64,000 nt of DNA. Source: Zizania palustris (taxonomy: Eukaryota > Streptophyta > Magnoliopsida > Poales > Poaceae). The stretch lies in assembly GCA_019279435.1 (NCBI GenBank), contig JAAALK010000284.1:20824390-20888389 (forward strand), given 5' to 3'. The notes beneath the pieces were generated by a model. That model was not told the DNA's origin and searched no databases. It worked only from the letters and a program-made list of their open reading frames with translations. Below are positions 31,019 through 43,200 of this stretch, one piece after another (position 1 is the stretch's first letter; every line of letters begins with the position of its first letter). The translations under genes were made by a program, and so were the position numbers.

Positions 31019-33381
31019 ATGTCGAAAAAGGTGAAGAGTGTCACGAGGAAGCTCTTCCGCTTGGGGAGTACATCGGCGAGTACTCTAGCGAGTACACCGA
31101 CGAGTCAGGAGGACACCCTATTCCAGGGTAGTTCCTCTTCTTCAAATAGACGTCGTCAAGAGCAGCTCCTGAGATGCATAGATCCGACATTAATTGGTCG
31201 GCCTATTGCATTTCAACTGGATAATGAGGTAACTTTCAGATTGCTTTTTATGCCAGTTATAAACTATTACTAATTGTTTCAATACTATTTTGTAGGAGGA
31301 AGAACACTTGGAGAGTGCGGGTCACTTGGATGATCCGGTGGGTGGGGGCAGGAGGGGGATGTCCCGATGGGTGTGGAGCAGAGGGATGACCCAGAGGGTG
31401 TGGGGCAGGGGGATGTCCCGGATGGTGCGGGTCAGGAGGAGGGGGCTAAGGCTTCTGGGGCCTCAGTATCTTTCAGGACGAGCCACCTAGCCGCCCCATC
31501 AGTAGTCTCTTCCGGTGGAGCCAAGATCGAGATTACGCCTGTAGGTGACGGGTAAGTCTAATACTTTTCTGTTGTTTTGCTTTTTTCAAAAATTTCTTTC
31601 ACTAAACTAACTTTATTTATTATGTATTTCTAGATCTTGGATTGACTCTCGGTTTGACGGCACTTCGAGGGTCAGGCAGGTTAACCAGATATTGGGTAAC
31701 CTGTGTCGTCTGCACTACCCAGGGGTGCTGACAATGCCGACCGGTGAGCGGGTTCTATGCCAGACATGGGACCAGTACCGGTTTGCTCCTGACGGGCGCC
31801 ACAGAACTGCTTAGGGGGCGGTGTCTCATGACTTCTGGGTATGCATGTGTTTTTTCAATCTTTTTTTAGTTCTAACACAAAGCTTTTCGAGTTACAACAC
31901 TTTACTAATCATGACTTTTGCAGTTACGCTTTTGCTTGCCAGAAGTCAGCAATCACCATAATCATGCCCTTCAAGTCTTCAACAACAATGCACATAAGGT
32001 GGTGAAGGACGCTATTTCGTATGCCCGCATTCAAGCGAACAATGCTTACTACAAGGAGAAGCTAGGGCAACGAATGAGCAAGGCGACGGGCGCATCATCA
32101 ATATATTTGACTGAAGAACAATACCGTTCGGTAAACAATTCTAACTTTTTAAATCTTCGATTGTTGAGATTTGTTGTCATTTAATACAAATAGCATCTCT
32201 GTTCAGGTGAGGATTCCGTGGTTTGCAAACCGTGAGGACGCATATTTCGAATTCTGCAAGATTTGGTCTTCAACTGCATTTAAGAAGACTTCCGAGCAGA
32301 AAAGACAATGCCGCGGGACGGATCCGAAGCACAGATATGGTGCCGATGGACATATTCGCCACGCTAAATGCATGGTAAGACCTCCTTCTGTCACTCTCTA
32401 GTTATAGATACATTGTAATGCGACTAACTTATTTCTATTGTACAGGAAGCTAAATCTGGCAACGTGCCAAGTGACATAGAGGTGTATACCTCTAGTCATA
32501 AAGGAAGTGATCCTACACAGCCAGATGTCTTGTGTAGCCAGACAAAGACGGACCATTTGGTGAGATGTTAACAATGTTAAGAGTTTGCGTAATTTCATTT
32601 TTCTCCATCTAATCGGACATGTTTTTTGTAGGCGTAGTATGGTGAACACATGGTTCGACTCCATGGAAAGGACTATGATTGGCGGAGAGAACCTGTCGAC
32701 CAAATGGCCGTGTACTCCAGATGAGGTGGCAAAAGCCATGGATGGTGAGACAGTGTTTTATTAATGTTTTGTGTATGGTATTGTGATGGTAACTAACTCA
32801 TTCAATGTTGCAGGTACTCCATGTTCAATGGAGTTATTGACTCGCGAGCGGTGAGAGCTCAGAAGTCAGCTCAATCGTCGTAGAGCTCCGTCAGAGTTGG
32901 CTCCAGCCGTCGTCGCTCAGAAGAAACCCCGGAGATGGTTCGGATGAGGGAGGAAATGAGGCGGCGCGACGAGCACAGCAGGAAACAACAAGAATACTAT
33001 ACCGCCTGCTTAGCACAACAGCAGGCGATGATCCAAGTAAGTTTAGTTTAGAGTGTTGCAGTTAAAAAGTATTCAGAAATAGGTTTAGAACTAACTGATT
33101 ACATTACAACATGTATAGCAACTAGCCCAGCAGCATGGTGGATTTGACATGTCCATGTTCCAACCACTACCTCCTCCGCCACCAGCACTATCTCCTACAT
33201 CACCTGAGGTACCTCCTAGATACTTAAGTTAGCGTTTAGAAGGGTAGTTGAGTTCATTCTCTAATTTTGTCTATTTCTTCAGAGTTTTCGTACGCCTGGT
33301 CAGGATGGAGCCTCTGGGGCAAATGTGGATAAAGCGGGAGGCAGCGGCGGCGCCCACGACCCAAATGTGGGTGATCAGTGA
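31019..33381 (+). pseudogene. CACTA TNPA-like gene (plant transposase_24 type), ~10 exons
   Basis: Exons with GT-AG introns: 31,019-31,228; 31,296-31,551; 31,634-31,838; 31,924-32,130; 32,207-32,374; 32,446-32,559; 32,632-32,744; 32,814-33,036; 33,119-33,208; 33,283-33,381. The product carries the conserved block of Ptta/En/Spm-family proteins (RQVNQILGNLCRLHYPG, WDQYRFAPDGRHR, FNNNAHKVVKDAISYARIQA, TEEQYRSV, FEFCKIWSS) and a Gln-rich coiled C terminus (RKQQEYYTACLAQQQAM). An in-frame TAG (31,812-31,814) sits where Trp is expected and exon 2 is out of frame with exon 1. TNPA-type proteins bind the subterminal repeats. Confidence 0.75.
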
Positions 33382-33389
33382 GTATGGAT

Positions 33390-33690
33390 GTGTATTGTGA
33401 ACCTGGATTGAATCTGGATGTGATATGCTCTTTGATTGAATCTCGATGTGTTATGTCACGTTGTATGTGAATTTTGGATGGTATATGTGAATGCGGATGT
33501 GTATTGTGACTTTGGATGTGAATTAAATTGTGTTATGTGATTTTGGATGTGATGTGTGAAGTTTGGATGTGAGATGTGATTTTGGATGCTATATGTGAAG
33601 TTTGAATGTGATTTTGGATGTGAGATGTGAATTTGGATGTGTATTGTGAATGTGATATAAATTGTGTTTGGATGTGAGTGTGAATAGGGG
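33390..33690 (+). repeat. GGATGTGA minisatellite after the TNPA-like gene
   Basis: About fifteen irregular repeats of TTTGGATGTGATATGTGAA-like units, 15-35 bp each, in the 3' flank of the gene. No coding frame is present. Confidence 0.75.
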
Positions 33691-33715
33691 AACCAGGAAA
33701 AAACAAAAAAATACC

Positions 33716-34047
33716 AGCTAACTTCTGTCGGCTTTGACCATAGCCGACGGAAGTTAGCTGCTTTCGGCCACGTGGGCAGAAAGGCTAACTTCCGTCGGCT
33801 AGGGCCAAAGGTGACGGAAGTTAGCTGCCCCTAACTTCCGTCGGCCAGGCTGGCCGATGGAAGTTAGCGCCCTCTGCTGACGTGGCAGATTTCGGCGCTA
33901 ACTTCTGTCGGCTGCCGATGGAAGTTAGCTAACTTCCGTCTGCTCGCTTCCATCGGCCAAATGCCGACGGAAGTTAGCTTCTTCCGTCGGGAAAGGGCTA
34001 ACTTCCGTCGGCTTTGGCCGATGGAAGTTGCCTGGATTGTTGTAGTG
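33716..34047. repeat. Right CACTA subterminal array and terminus
   Basis: At least ten copies of TAACTTCCGTCGGC or its inverse, several with single-base changes, ending in TTGTTGTAGTG at 34,047. The array is denser and longer than the left one. Confidence 0.88.
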
Positions 34048-34050
34048 CTG

Positions 34051-34619
34051 CCTGTGAATATTGCAATTTTCGCAAGCCATCTGATTAAGTGGACCATTTG
34101 TAAAAATTAGTTTTCTCATGGAGTGCCCTATGTCAGCAGCAGACCGCCTGTAAAACCTCCTCATAAATTAATGAGCTTCCTCCATGCTTCCTCAACTAAA
34201 AAAACATAAGTCCCTAATAGCTCTCCTACGCCTTCATTCCTCCTCTCCATCAATTTCACATCACTTCCATCCACTGTGGTCTCTCATCCTCCACCAATTC
34301 TGTCTAGGATGGCAGCTCTACTTGATTACCCATTTATCTATGAGTAAATACTCAATTAAAGTAAGATATGTATTTAATATCATACCTGATAGGTAAACAG
34401 ATGCGAATATAAGTATTGATTATTTATACCTTTACCTAATTACTCTAAATATAAAAATTAATTCTAAAACCCTAATCCCTTCTTCTCCCTTCTCCGTTCT
34501 CTCTCCTCCCTCCACCTCTAGACTCATAGCCGCCACCTCTCCTAGATCTAGGGTGCAACTTCCCTCATCATGGCACCGCTCGACGATCGTGCTGCCCTAA
34601 GTGCAGCCCTATGTGCCGG
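34051..34619. other. Flank of the CACTA, no gene recognised
   Basis: Begins with the CTG duplication. AT-rich, with a pyrimidine-rich patch (34,480-34,560) ending near ATGGCACCGCTCGACGATCG. The short frame there is interrupted by the LTR fragment at 34,620, so a lost leader or first exon is possible. Confidence 0.4.
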
Positions 34620-35350
34620 TGAGGAACCATATTGAAGATCATAAGCCTCATGGCTCTAGAAGATGATGAGTGATTGTCAATAGAAGTCAAGAGAGAGAGT
34701 AGAGATGAGGAGAAGAGAAGACCAACCATGTCTTGACCGCATGTGACTTAGGTACATGGGCGGCATGCAACTACCGGACAGAGGGAGCTGCGGAGTCGGA
34801 CCAACCCAATCTGGGTACATGGGTCAGGAACGGTAGAGGACTCATCGTGGTTTGACCGGGTTTGACTTAGGTAAATGGGTGGCGAGCGACTATTGGGCCA
34901 AGGTCGGGGCCATAGAGTTGGGTCGGCCCAATCTGGGTACCCGGTGCAGAGGCAACGAACGTTTTGTCAATTTCGATGCAAAACCGACACACCATACAGA
35001 CCATCGATATGAGATCAGAAGGTCCTAAAGCAAAGCCATAGTTGCTACGAAAGCTCCATGGTCAGGACAAGTTAACTTTAGTTAGGATTTTACTATTTTA
35101 TCCGTTGAACCCGCATTTTTATTTTAGCGTCTGTGTGTAAATTACCCTAGGGGTAATTGAGTCATTTCCTTTTTTGAACTGCCTATAAAAAGTCATATAT
35201 ACTATAGGGTTTTACCAACTCACAAATCAGAAAAAATCACAGTTCAAAAGAAATTTGGTTTTCTTCCACCTACTGTGTACCACTGTTCCTTCGTTCCAGC
35301 GCCGCTGGGTTCATTTTCCTCGTAGTATTTTCACCAGTGCTCATGCCAAT
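34620..35350 (+). mobile_element. LTR fragment of a third Copia of the same family
   Basis: Starts TGAGGAACCATATTGAAGAT and follows the LTRs at 26,512 and 58,350 (minus) through the CTCATGGCTC, GTGACTTAGGTACATGGGC and CAATCTGGGTACCCGG blocks to TATAAAA at 35,184-35,190. Beyond about 35,350 I can no longer follow the homology, so the right end is open. It is more diverged than the other two copies and may be a solo LTR with a different downstream half. Confidence 0.65.
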
Positions 35351-36298
35351 ATTTTCCCGCATCTAAGTAGGGGCTCCTGTCGGTTCACAGTGGCGAGTTA
35401 ATTTTTCCCGCGCGTCGCTCGAGTATCTGTCGCCGTCACCAGTCAACTGCCAACGCGTGGGTGCTGGAGCATGTTCGAGCTCGCCTGGTCCTCGTGCAGG
35501 CGTTCTGTTCGAGACAGCTTTGCATCTCTGCCGAACCGGATCTCTGCAGCACCTGCCGGTTTTCTTCATCGGTCCGGTCCCTAGTTTCATCTGGAGAAGC
35601 AGGCGGCGGGAGCTCACGGTTTTTCCAATCTTCAGCCGACGGACCCTATTTTTTCTAGCGCATCCTCAGCTTCATCACTCAATCACATCGATACTCACGC
35701 CGAGGCACCAGGCCTTTGCACGCTAGGATCCTGAAGCAGAAGCAGGACTTCATTTCGGCTATAGCAGGACTAACCATCACAATAACCGTTTCCTTTTTCT
35801 CGTACATCGACATTATTTATTCTTGAAATGCCTTTATTATTTTAAGAAATTTATGTGAGAATGAAGTATTTGATGATATGCTTGTGAGACCCATGTATTA
35901 CTAGTACTTGATCAAATGTCGGTGATTATCTTGTGAGTGATGAACTACCTGAGAGTTGGTGAAACTTTTGTAGAGATGTCATTTGATATGTGAGCAAATT
36001 TATTCTGCCTTTAAGTACTGTGGTGGTGTCTTTTCAATTAGAACACTGGTTGTTTTCGGTCGGCCGCTAAGACTTGCTAGGGGGACATCATGATCGATGT
36101 CCTGAAAAGAGCAAGTCAAGAGTAGTAGAGGAGGAGCAAAAAATAAGCACACATTACTTCAAGACCCGCACAAGTATCATTCTGGTGGAGCCGCACCCGG
36201 TAGGCCAGCGAGGAGCCATTGAAGATATGTTGTTTCACCTCACCGCACCATCGGTTGAAGGCTAGGGAGGTCACCCGGTAGGTGGTCTAGGAAGCAAG
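35351..36298. other. Unclassified sequence, probably LTR-element debris
   Basis: GC-rich to 35,720 and AT-rich after. No frame is recognised. It may contain the rest of the LTR begun at 34,620 and its leader, but no CCTACA end or TGGTATCAGAGC primer site was found. Confidence 0.35.
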
Positions 36299-37132
36299 TG
36301 TTGGGGAATAGGGGAGCTACGCTAGCTGGCAAATTCAAAATTTCCGCCCTATGGCTCTAGGCTCATGCGCATGTGAGATCATAGATCGGTACATTCTAGC
36401 ACTTGACGCGCTAGGTGTAGCGGAAGAAGAGGTTGATGAAGCACGTCAAGCCTATCCTCGCTTCGTCCTAGCCGTTCCTCGTCGATCCGATCGATGAAGA
36501 AGTCGCCTTCCTTGTGGTGACGGCCACGAGCATCGCTTATGGAGCAATGCCTCCATGGAGTCCACACATACAGGGATGGAGTACCTCCCACGGCAGCGTG
36601 CTAGCACCGCACATGAGAGACGGGGATCCTTGACCTCAACGTATGAGATCAAGAAGGGGAGGAGAGAACTCTTGGGTGGCTAGGTCTAATCTAGGCTTAT
36701 TGTTGTACCCAAGACGTCCTCTTCCTCTCCTTATATAGGGTTGAGGGCCCTTGGGTCATTCTTATCCTGAAACCGTAACAGATCCAATATGTTTGCCCAT
36801 GTCAGAACTTCCGATTCTATATCGGAACATCCGACAGGGTATTTTAGGTCTCCTGACATAGTACGACACGCAACAGATCCAATCTGTTATCGCCCACCTC
36901 GGAACTTTCGATAACATTTCGGAACTTTTGATCAGTACAAAATTCCCCTAATTCCAAATCGGAACTTCTGGCTCGTCAGAACTTCCGATACCATATCGGA
37001 ACTTCTGAAGCAACAATTACTCTCTGTATCGAGACCAAAAATTAACCGAAACTTCTGATACTACCTATCAGAACTTCTGATACTACCTATCGGAACTTCC
37101 GATCCACTGAATTTTCTTGGGCATATCCTTCA
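36299..37132 (-). repeat. LTR of an unclassified retroelement (minus strand)
   Basis: On the minus strand the LTR begins TGAAGGATATGCCC at 37,132, directly after a purine tract AAGTGGGAGAT (37,143-37,133), and ends TATTCCCCAACA at 36,299. It is therefore the 3' LTR of an element whose body lies to the right. Its first third contains about a dozen copies of the palindrome ATCGGAACTTCCGAT in degenerate form (36,800-37,105). Confidence 0.65.
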
Positions 37133-37555
37133 ATCTCCCACTTGCACAAGAACCAATTATTTGCATGTTATAATCCACCCCCTAAGTGTGTGACCCGATA
37201 GGTTCATACACTAACGGTTGTTCACTGGAAACCATTTCCGACTCACTGATCAATAGCGGTACCTAGCAGCACATATTGACCCCCGAAAGCGTACAAAATC
37301 AAATTTTCATGAATCTTGATATACGCATGCACCAGTCCCTTTACCACACACCATCATTAAAACTCAAGGCGAGATACGTGCCACCCTTGTTGGTTAGCTC
37401 GATATTTCACTCGATCAAGCATTGGATTCAAATCATGACTAACTCCTTAGTCATAGTGGCATGGCCATGCACTTTTCTAATCCAATACCTCGAGGGGCCC
37501 AAGACGACTCTCCCGTTATTAGGAGGGATAAATTCCATCTTGACTGCTCACATCC
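37133..37555 (-). mobile_element. 3' internal end of the same retroelement, truncated
   Basis: Non-coding sequence between the purine tract and the start of the Gypsy LTR at 37,556. I see no polyprotein frame, so the element may be non-autonomous or only its untranslated 3' part is left. The Gypsy structure cuts it off. Confidence 0.5.
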
Positions 37556-38913
37556 TGTTGATAGAAAAAAATGGCATTAAATGGTTAAGATTGTCAAATA
37601 TCAATTTTGGTAATTTGGGCCAAAAATACACATATCCTGGATTGGGCCGAAGCCCTACAAGGCCGAAGGCCCATTGAAGCTATGGGCTTCGGAAGCTTCC
37701 AGCAGGCCTGCTGGCTTCAGTCCGAAGGCCTTAGGAGGCCCACCTCGCCGAAGCTTCGGCCCGAGGAGCAGGCTTCGGTGGGCCTGGCTGAAGGCCCACT
37801 TCGGGCAGGATTCTAGAGATAGAGTTTGAGTCCGATTCTGGCTAATTTTATCCCTACACGTGATTAGGCCGAATCTTAACAGATTAATCATAGAGATTAG
37901 AAGCCTAGCTCCTATAAATATAGGGGTGGGGCCAGTTCATTAACCCTCCCAAACACAAATCAACACAAAGCCTTAGCTTTGAACCGTACCTTTACTTTTA
38001 CCTTTACTTTTCTGCAACCTTTGTGGGTTTGCCTGGAAGCCCTCCGCCGGCCACTTCGGAATAGTGGTAATCCTTGTTACTTCGCTTGTGAAGTATCCGT
38101 TAATCTATGTAATAGATTGCTATCGTCTTGTTACTTCGCTTGTGAAGTATCCGCTAATCTGCGTAACAGATTGCTACCTTCGCTATCTAGTGCAACACTT
38201 AGCAAAATTCGGTCCCTAGGCCGAATTGGCACTTGATATCTGTTTTGTTGCAGGTTTCCACGCTCGGAGCCACTTCGCCGAAGGTGTCCGGAGCCAAGAG
38301 ATTGGTTTCGGAGGCTGCCAGAACACCCCTCGGTGGAAATACTGCTTCGACTACCCGTGTCGGACCGACACACTGTTATTAGTTTGACCGAGTCCCACGG
38401 GCCAGCACACTTCGCAACAGGCTTCGTCACGACAGGCTTCACCACGTTCGTACCCCACGTCAGACGAAGTCATGCCCGCGTGTTGTGTTCAAGTTATTTT
38501 ATCGTGTCAAAGACTTCGCGCCGAACCCCACTGTTCGGAGGTGATTGTCGCGTCAAGATCTGTTCGGAGCCCGCCTTCGGCCAGATCAGTTCGAACGCCG
38601 AAGGCACCCTTCGGTGGAACCCTTCACATCAGACGCCGAAGGTACCCTTCAGCAATACCCTTCGCATTGTATACTTCAAATCAGTCAGGCTCTGCTTAGC
38701 TTGCTGATTTATTCTGTTTAATATATTTCTCTTCGGCTAATTGGATTATTTCTGTGTGATCTGATTATCTGGCGACTCCACCCCCTTACCATAGCTAAGG
38801 GTAGTCGGAACATGACGTAGGTGTTGTGTTACGGTTAGGCTCGTCCCTAAGTATCCACACACTTTTGGATTGTCGAATTGACCCAAGTGCGGGGGCACGT
38901 TTTCATTTCAACA
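37556..38913 (+). repeat. 5' LTR of Gypsy arm A
   Basis: Termini TGTTGA at 37,556 and TCAACA at 38,908-38,913 form a 6-bp inverted repeat. It is rich in GGCCGAAGGC-type motifs. A 53-bp tandem duplication (CTTGTTACTTCGCTTGTGAA units) lies at about 38,076-38,185. It is highly similar to the LTR of arm B. Confidence 0.8.
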
Positions 38914-38920
38914 CACTTTT

Positions 38921-38938
38921 TGGCGACTCCGCTGGGGA
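38921..38938 (+). other. Primer binding site-like sequence, arm A
   Basis: TGGCGACTCCGCTGGGGA, 7 bases after the LTR, resembles the tRNA-Arg-type primer site reported for Ogre elements. The same place in arm B is altered (TGGACAACTCTGCTAGGG). Confidence 0.6.
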
Positions 38939-38951
38939 AGGCTACGCCAAC

Positions 38952-40226
38952 ATGACAAGTACATCTACATCAGTCGCCGGTACGTCTACGACGACTACTA
39001 TGTCTACATTGCCAATGGATCCCATGGGAGGCGCGAATATCGACAACCGCAACATCATGACGCCTATCCTTGAAGATATTCCCGCAGAAGACCGAGCAGA
39101 GACTGAGGCAAAAATGAAGGCATTCCAAGACCTCATGCTTGGGAGCTACGTCAAGACACGCGCAGGCTTCATCAAGCACAACGTTAATGTCCCCGACCTC
39201 GCTCGGATCCAGGTAACACCAGTGTTGCCCCGTTTATCTTCTCTAGAGATTGAGCAAAAAATAGCCGCATCAGTAGACCAAGCCATTAGCGCTTCGCTAG
39301 CCAACCGTTTAGATTCGGCAGTTAGCTCTCAAGTAGAGGCAACACTTAGAAGGTTCGTCTTTATTGAGGCTGTGCCTCCAGCTCCTATTGATAGAATACC
39401 TCCGATAAATCACATTTAAAGCAGAACTGACGGTAGTACCGGCAAAGCCATTGCGTCTCCGGCCTCAATATCCATGGCCAAGACCAACCATTATGCCTAC
39501 GGCCAAACTAGCACAAGCGCATAAGCCCAAACACGTCGTGCGCCTCGAGCTAGCGCATGAGGAAGAAACCCGTGGCCGACACACTGACATACCACTGCAT
39601 GTCGCACCCCCGCATGAGAGACACGCGTAGGCAGTGGCCTAGAATGACATTGAGGAGCGGATCTGTGCACTATTTACGCAGTGCACTGGCTTCGTACCTA
39701 GGGGTCGAGCTAGGGTTTACCGGAAGTCGTACCCCGATCATTTCAACACGATACCTTACCCTCGCGGCTATAGAGTCCCTGAATTCACCAAGTTCGACGG
39801 TGAGGGTAACAAAACCACACTAGAGTATGTTAGTCAATTTTTAGCACAGTGTGGAGAAGCTAGTGGGACAGATGCTTTAAAACTTGACTATTTTCTCTCT
39901 CACTATCCGGCACCGCTTTCACTTGGTTTTCGGCGCTCCCGCCGAACTCTATCCAAACGTGGGCTTAATTAGAACAAAAATCCAATGACTACTTTTACAC
40001 GAGTGAAATAGAACTTAAGCTTTCACACTTGACATCGGTTAGATAGAAATCTAGCGAGAGTGTCCCTGAGTATATCAAGCGTTTTCGAGATACTAGAAAT
40101 CGATGTTTTAGTCTTAATATTTCAAAAAGAGATTTGGCGAATCTAGCTTTAGCGGGTTGCGTTCTGAGATTAAAGAAATACTAGACAACCAGCACTTTTT
40201 AGAAGTTAGCCAAGTCTTGCAACAGG
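38952..40226 (+). pseudogene. Arm A gag, N-terminal and capsid part
   Basis: ATG at 38,952 starts a Thr/Ser-rich leader, then IDNRNIMTPILEDIPAED and a predicted helical segment up to a stop at 39,417. After frameshifts, the retrotransposon gag core is recognisable at about 39,700-40,220 (YPRGYRVPEFTKFDGEGNK, then FRSRRTLSK/LTSV and YIKRFRDTRNRCFS). It is broken at 40,226 by the Tekay-like LTR. Confidence 0.7.
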
Positions 40227-43200
40227 AACACCCCAAATTTTCAAAGTAATAAAAATATTATTTAATTCAATTTCTTGAATTTATTAAATTGGGAAATACC
40301 TTAAATACCCTCCTCTCCCATTTTGAACTACAACATAGAGTTAATGACCAAACCAGGAGCCGAAATTTTTTGTATAAACTCCCAAGGCCAAGATATATTT
40401 TTGAGAATTTTTACAAATTTTTATCAACCTTGGAAGTAATCAACCTTGGAAGTAGCCTTATTATTTTAAACCAATTTCTGCAATTATTTTTAAACAGAAA
40501 ACATTTTAAACAGTAACGGGCTCCCTTCCCCTCTTCTCTCTCTCCCGGCCGGCCCAGCCCAATCCTCCCCGCGCGCGCCATCTGACCGGTGGAGCCCACC
40601 CATCAGAGACCCCCTCTCTCTGCGCCCGCGCACCCGACTACCTTGGCCCACCTCTCGGCGCTAACATCCCCCTCTCGCGCCCGAGCCCGACCCCACTTGT
40701 CAGCCGCCACCCTCGCGCACTCGCGCCCGCTGGCCAGTGGCCCCCACCTGTCAGTACCGTCATCTACCTCGCGCCAACCCCCCTAACTCCGTCGGCCGAG
40801 GACCTCGCCTCGGATCCGCTCACCGACTCCCCCTCCCATTAAACCGACACCGGCTTTAAATTCCCCGAGGCCCGCCGGCCATTTAAGCGCGTTAAGGCAC
40901 GCGTTTAAGCCTCCGGACCGCATTTACCTGCATGGTGAAACCTCGCCGGTGAGTAAATCCCCCCTCCTCGGCTTTCCTTGTATGCGACGCCCGTTAACCC
41001 TCGCCGGCACGCCTATTTAAGCCCCCTGGCCATCCGCACTTGATCCCCCACGCCCTCTTGCTGCTAGAACAAACAGAGCACCCTCGCTTCGATTTTTAGC
41101 GCACCACCGCCGCCCACGCTCCAGCCGTCGCTCGCCGTCGCCGGAGTCCCCCTCCGTCCTCGCCGACCGCACCACTACGACCGCAAGGACCACCCCGACC
41201 TCGGCCACACCTTCGCTGGCCAAGGAGACCACCGGATCGCCGTCGCCGTCGAGTACCGAGGAACCCACCGCGTCTACCCTCACCACCGATCACCGCTCGT
41301 CGTCCTTCCTCGCCGTCGAAGGTACCGTCGTGACCGTCGTAGCGTCCTCTTTCCATTTCTAGGCTTAGCTAGGGCCGCCGTCGCTCGCCGTGGCCCTTGG
41401 CCCGCTCGCCGTCGTCGGAGAAGATGACCGGCACGGGTCGAGTACCCGTGCCGTGTCGGATTCGATCCCGACCGTGCGATCGAGATCGAGCGGCGCCAGT
41501 TACACCACGTGCGCGATCTAATCCGCACCGTCGGATCTGGTCAAAGTGGTATGTTTTAATCTCGCGCGTTCATTTCCATTTAAAACCCGCACTCAATCTC
41601 GTGCGTCCACGTAGTACCCTTTCGCGCGTTTTAATCGTGGCCGTCCGTTATCACTTAACCGTCCCGCCTCGCTCTCGCGCGTTGGATCTGGATCCAACGG
41701 TCTAGATTGGACTGGACCACGCGCACAGTGCGTGGGTTCACCGTGGGCCTGGCTCACCGTGGACCCGAGGGGATTTAAATTTAAAAATAAATTCCAGAAA
41801 CTATTTAAAACTTGTAAAATTCATATCTGGCGCATTTGAACTCTAAAAATTGTCATTTCAACTCCAGAAATTTTATAATTCTATTCTCTACACTTTAGTT
41901 CAATAAAAACTGTATGTTACTTTTGACTTTTTCATGTTTATTTAAATAAGTATTCAAATACCCTTAGGGTAAAAATGAACATTCAATTATTTAAATTTCA
42001 TTAAAATTTATATGTATTTTCTTTCTGTTCACATACTGAAAACCACTACATTGCCCATGAACCTTTCATTTTAAATTGATTAGAATGTTTAAAATGGGGT
42101 TACTCACAATTAAAACCCTTTTTCAAAGGACAACACTTCATTTTAATTTCTTTTAAAATTATTTATAAAATGATTTTCAGAACCTTAACAACTTGATTTT
42201 TCCTTAGATTAAACCAACTTAAACCTATGTGCTCATTGTGTGATTTTATATTGTTTAGATTGGATGTTGTATTTATTTTATATTACTTTATTTATATTGG
42301 AAAGACTACGACGCCGTCGAGGAGCCGGAATATTTCCCGGAAGTTCCTCCCTCACCCTTCACTGAACAAGGCAAGTCACCAAACCAATCTTTTGAGCATA
42401 TTGAACCCATGTTTTATTAAACTATCGCTAAAACACATAGGTTATACATGCATTAGTCAAATGAAACCCTTACAATATATTTATTCAGGATCCCCCGACC
42501 TTGATGTGCAACCCAAGCCATGCTCTCTAGCCTAAACTCCTTGTCACCATATGATTAATGTTATTAGCTAGTGTCCAATGTATTGACACGATTGCTATAG
42601 GATTAAAAATGAGTCGTAGCGATTGGTTCTACTATATGATCCCCGTTATTCTCATCTTTGGAATTCTGTCGGTGTTGGAGTTGTGGTTGTGAGTGAATGC
42701 ATGGTGGGTTCCGGGTGCAAGCTAGGGCATTGGTCGGTAGCACCCGGGGCACTATAAGGACCGGTCTGAGGGATCCATTGCAATACACTTCCGTACTAAC
42801 CACAAGTCTAATGGGTAAGTCCTAACTAAGGTATGGAGTGTTCCAAACCGAGGCCACTATTTGGAGATGGGTCAAGCAGCACCTGCGGGTGGCTTGTACC
42901 AATGTGGTGCAAAAGAGGGTGCGACGTTAGCCGAGATGTGGCCCGGCACGCCGGCGAAACCTAGAGCGGGTGGTTATCGCTTGGAGCATTTCATGCTGAG
43001 GTTTTGGCACGAGTTCCTGTGGTATGGGTCATCTCGTTACACTTTGGTGTTTGGGATGAGTGTGTGCCTTGTGGGTACAGTAGTACATCTCTGATCAGAG
43101 TCTTAAATCTTTTCGAAAAGCCGAGCCCACGGTCAAGGGCGGGTTGCGTGACATCCCACAGTTAGATTACTTTGAATATGTATGTGCATGATGGTTTGAC

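Larger units (their letters stand above)
14755..34047. mobile_element. Complete CACTA (En/Spm) transposon, 19.3 kb with nested Copia
   Basis: Terminal inverted repeats are CACTACAAGAAAAC at 14,755 and its counterpart TTGTTGTAGTG ending at 34,047. The 3-bp target duplication CTG lies at 14,752-14,754 and 34,048-34,050. Both subterminal regions are packed with TAACTTCCGTCGGC and its inverse. Inside are a TNP2-like transposase gene and a TNPA-like gene in the same orientation, the classic En/Spm gene pair. About 10.8 kb of the length is a Copia insertion, leaving about 8.5 kb of CACTA sequence. Confidence 0.92.

Noticed and set aside
36799..37105. CRISPR-like repeat array
   Set aside because: Repeat is palindromic, degenerate and irregularly spaced, lies in an LTR and in a plant nuclear context.
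40589..41705. Several frames in the GC-rich part of the solo LTR
   Set aside because: They lie inside an LTR, overlap on both strands and have low-complexity products.
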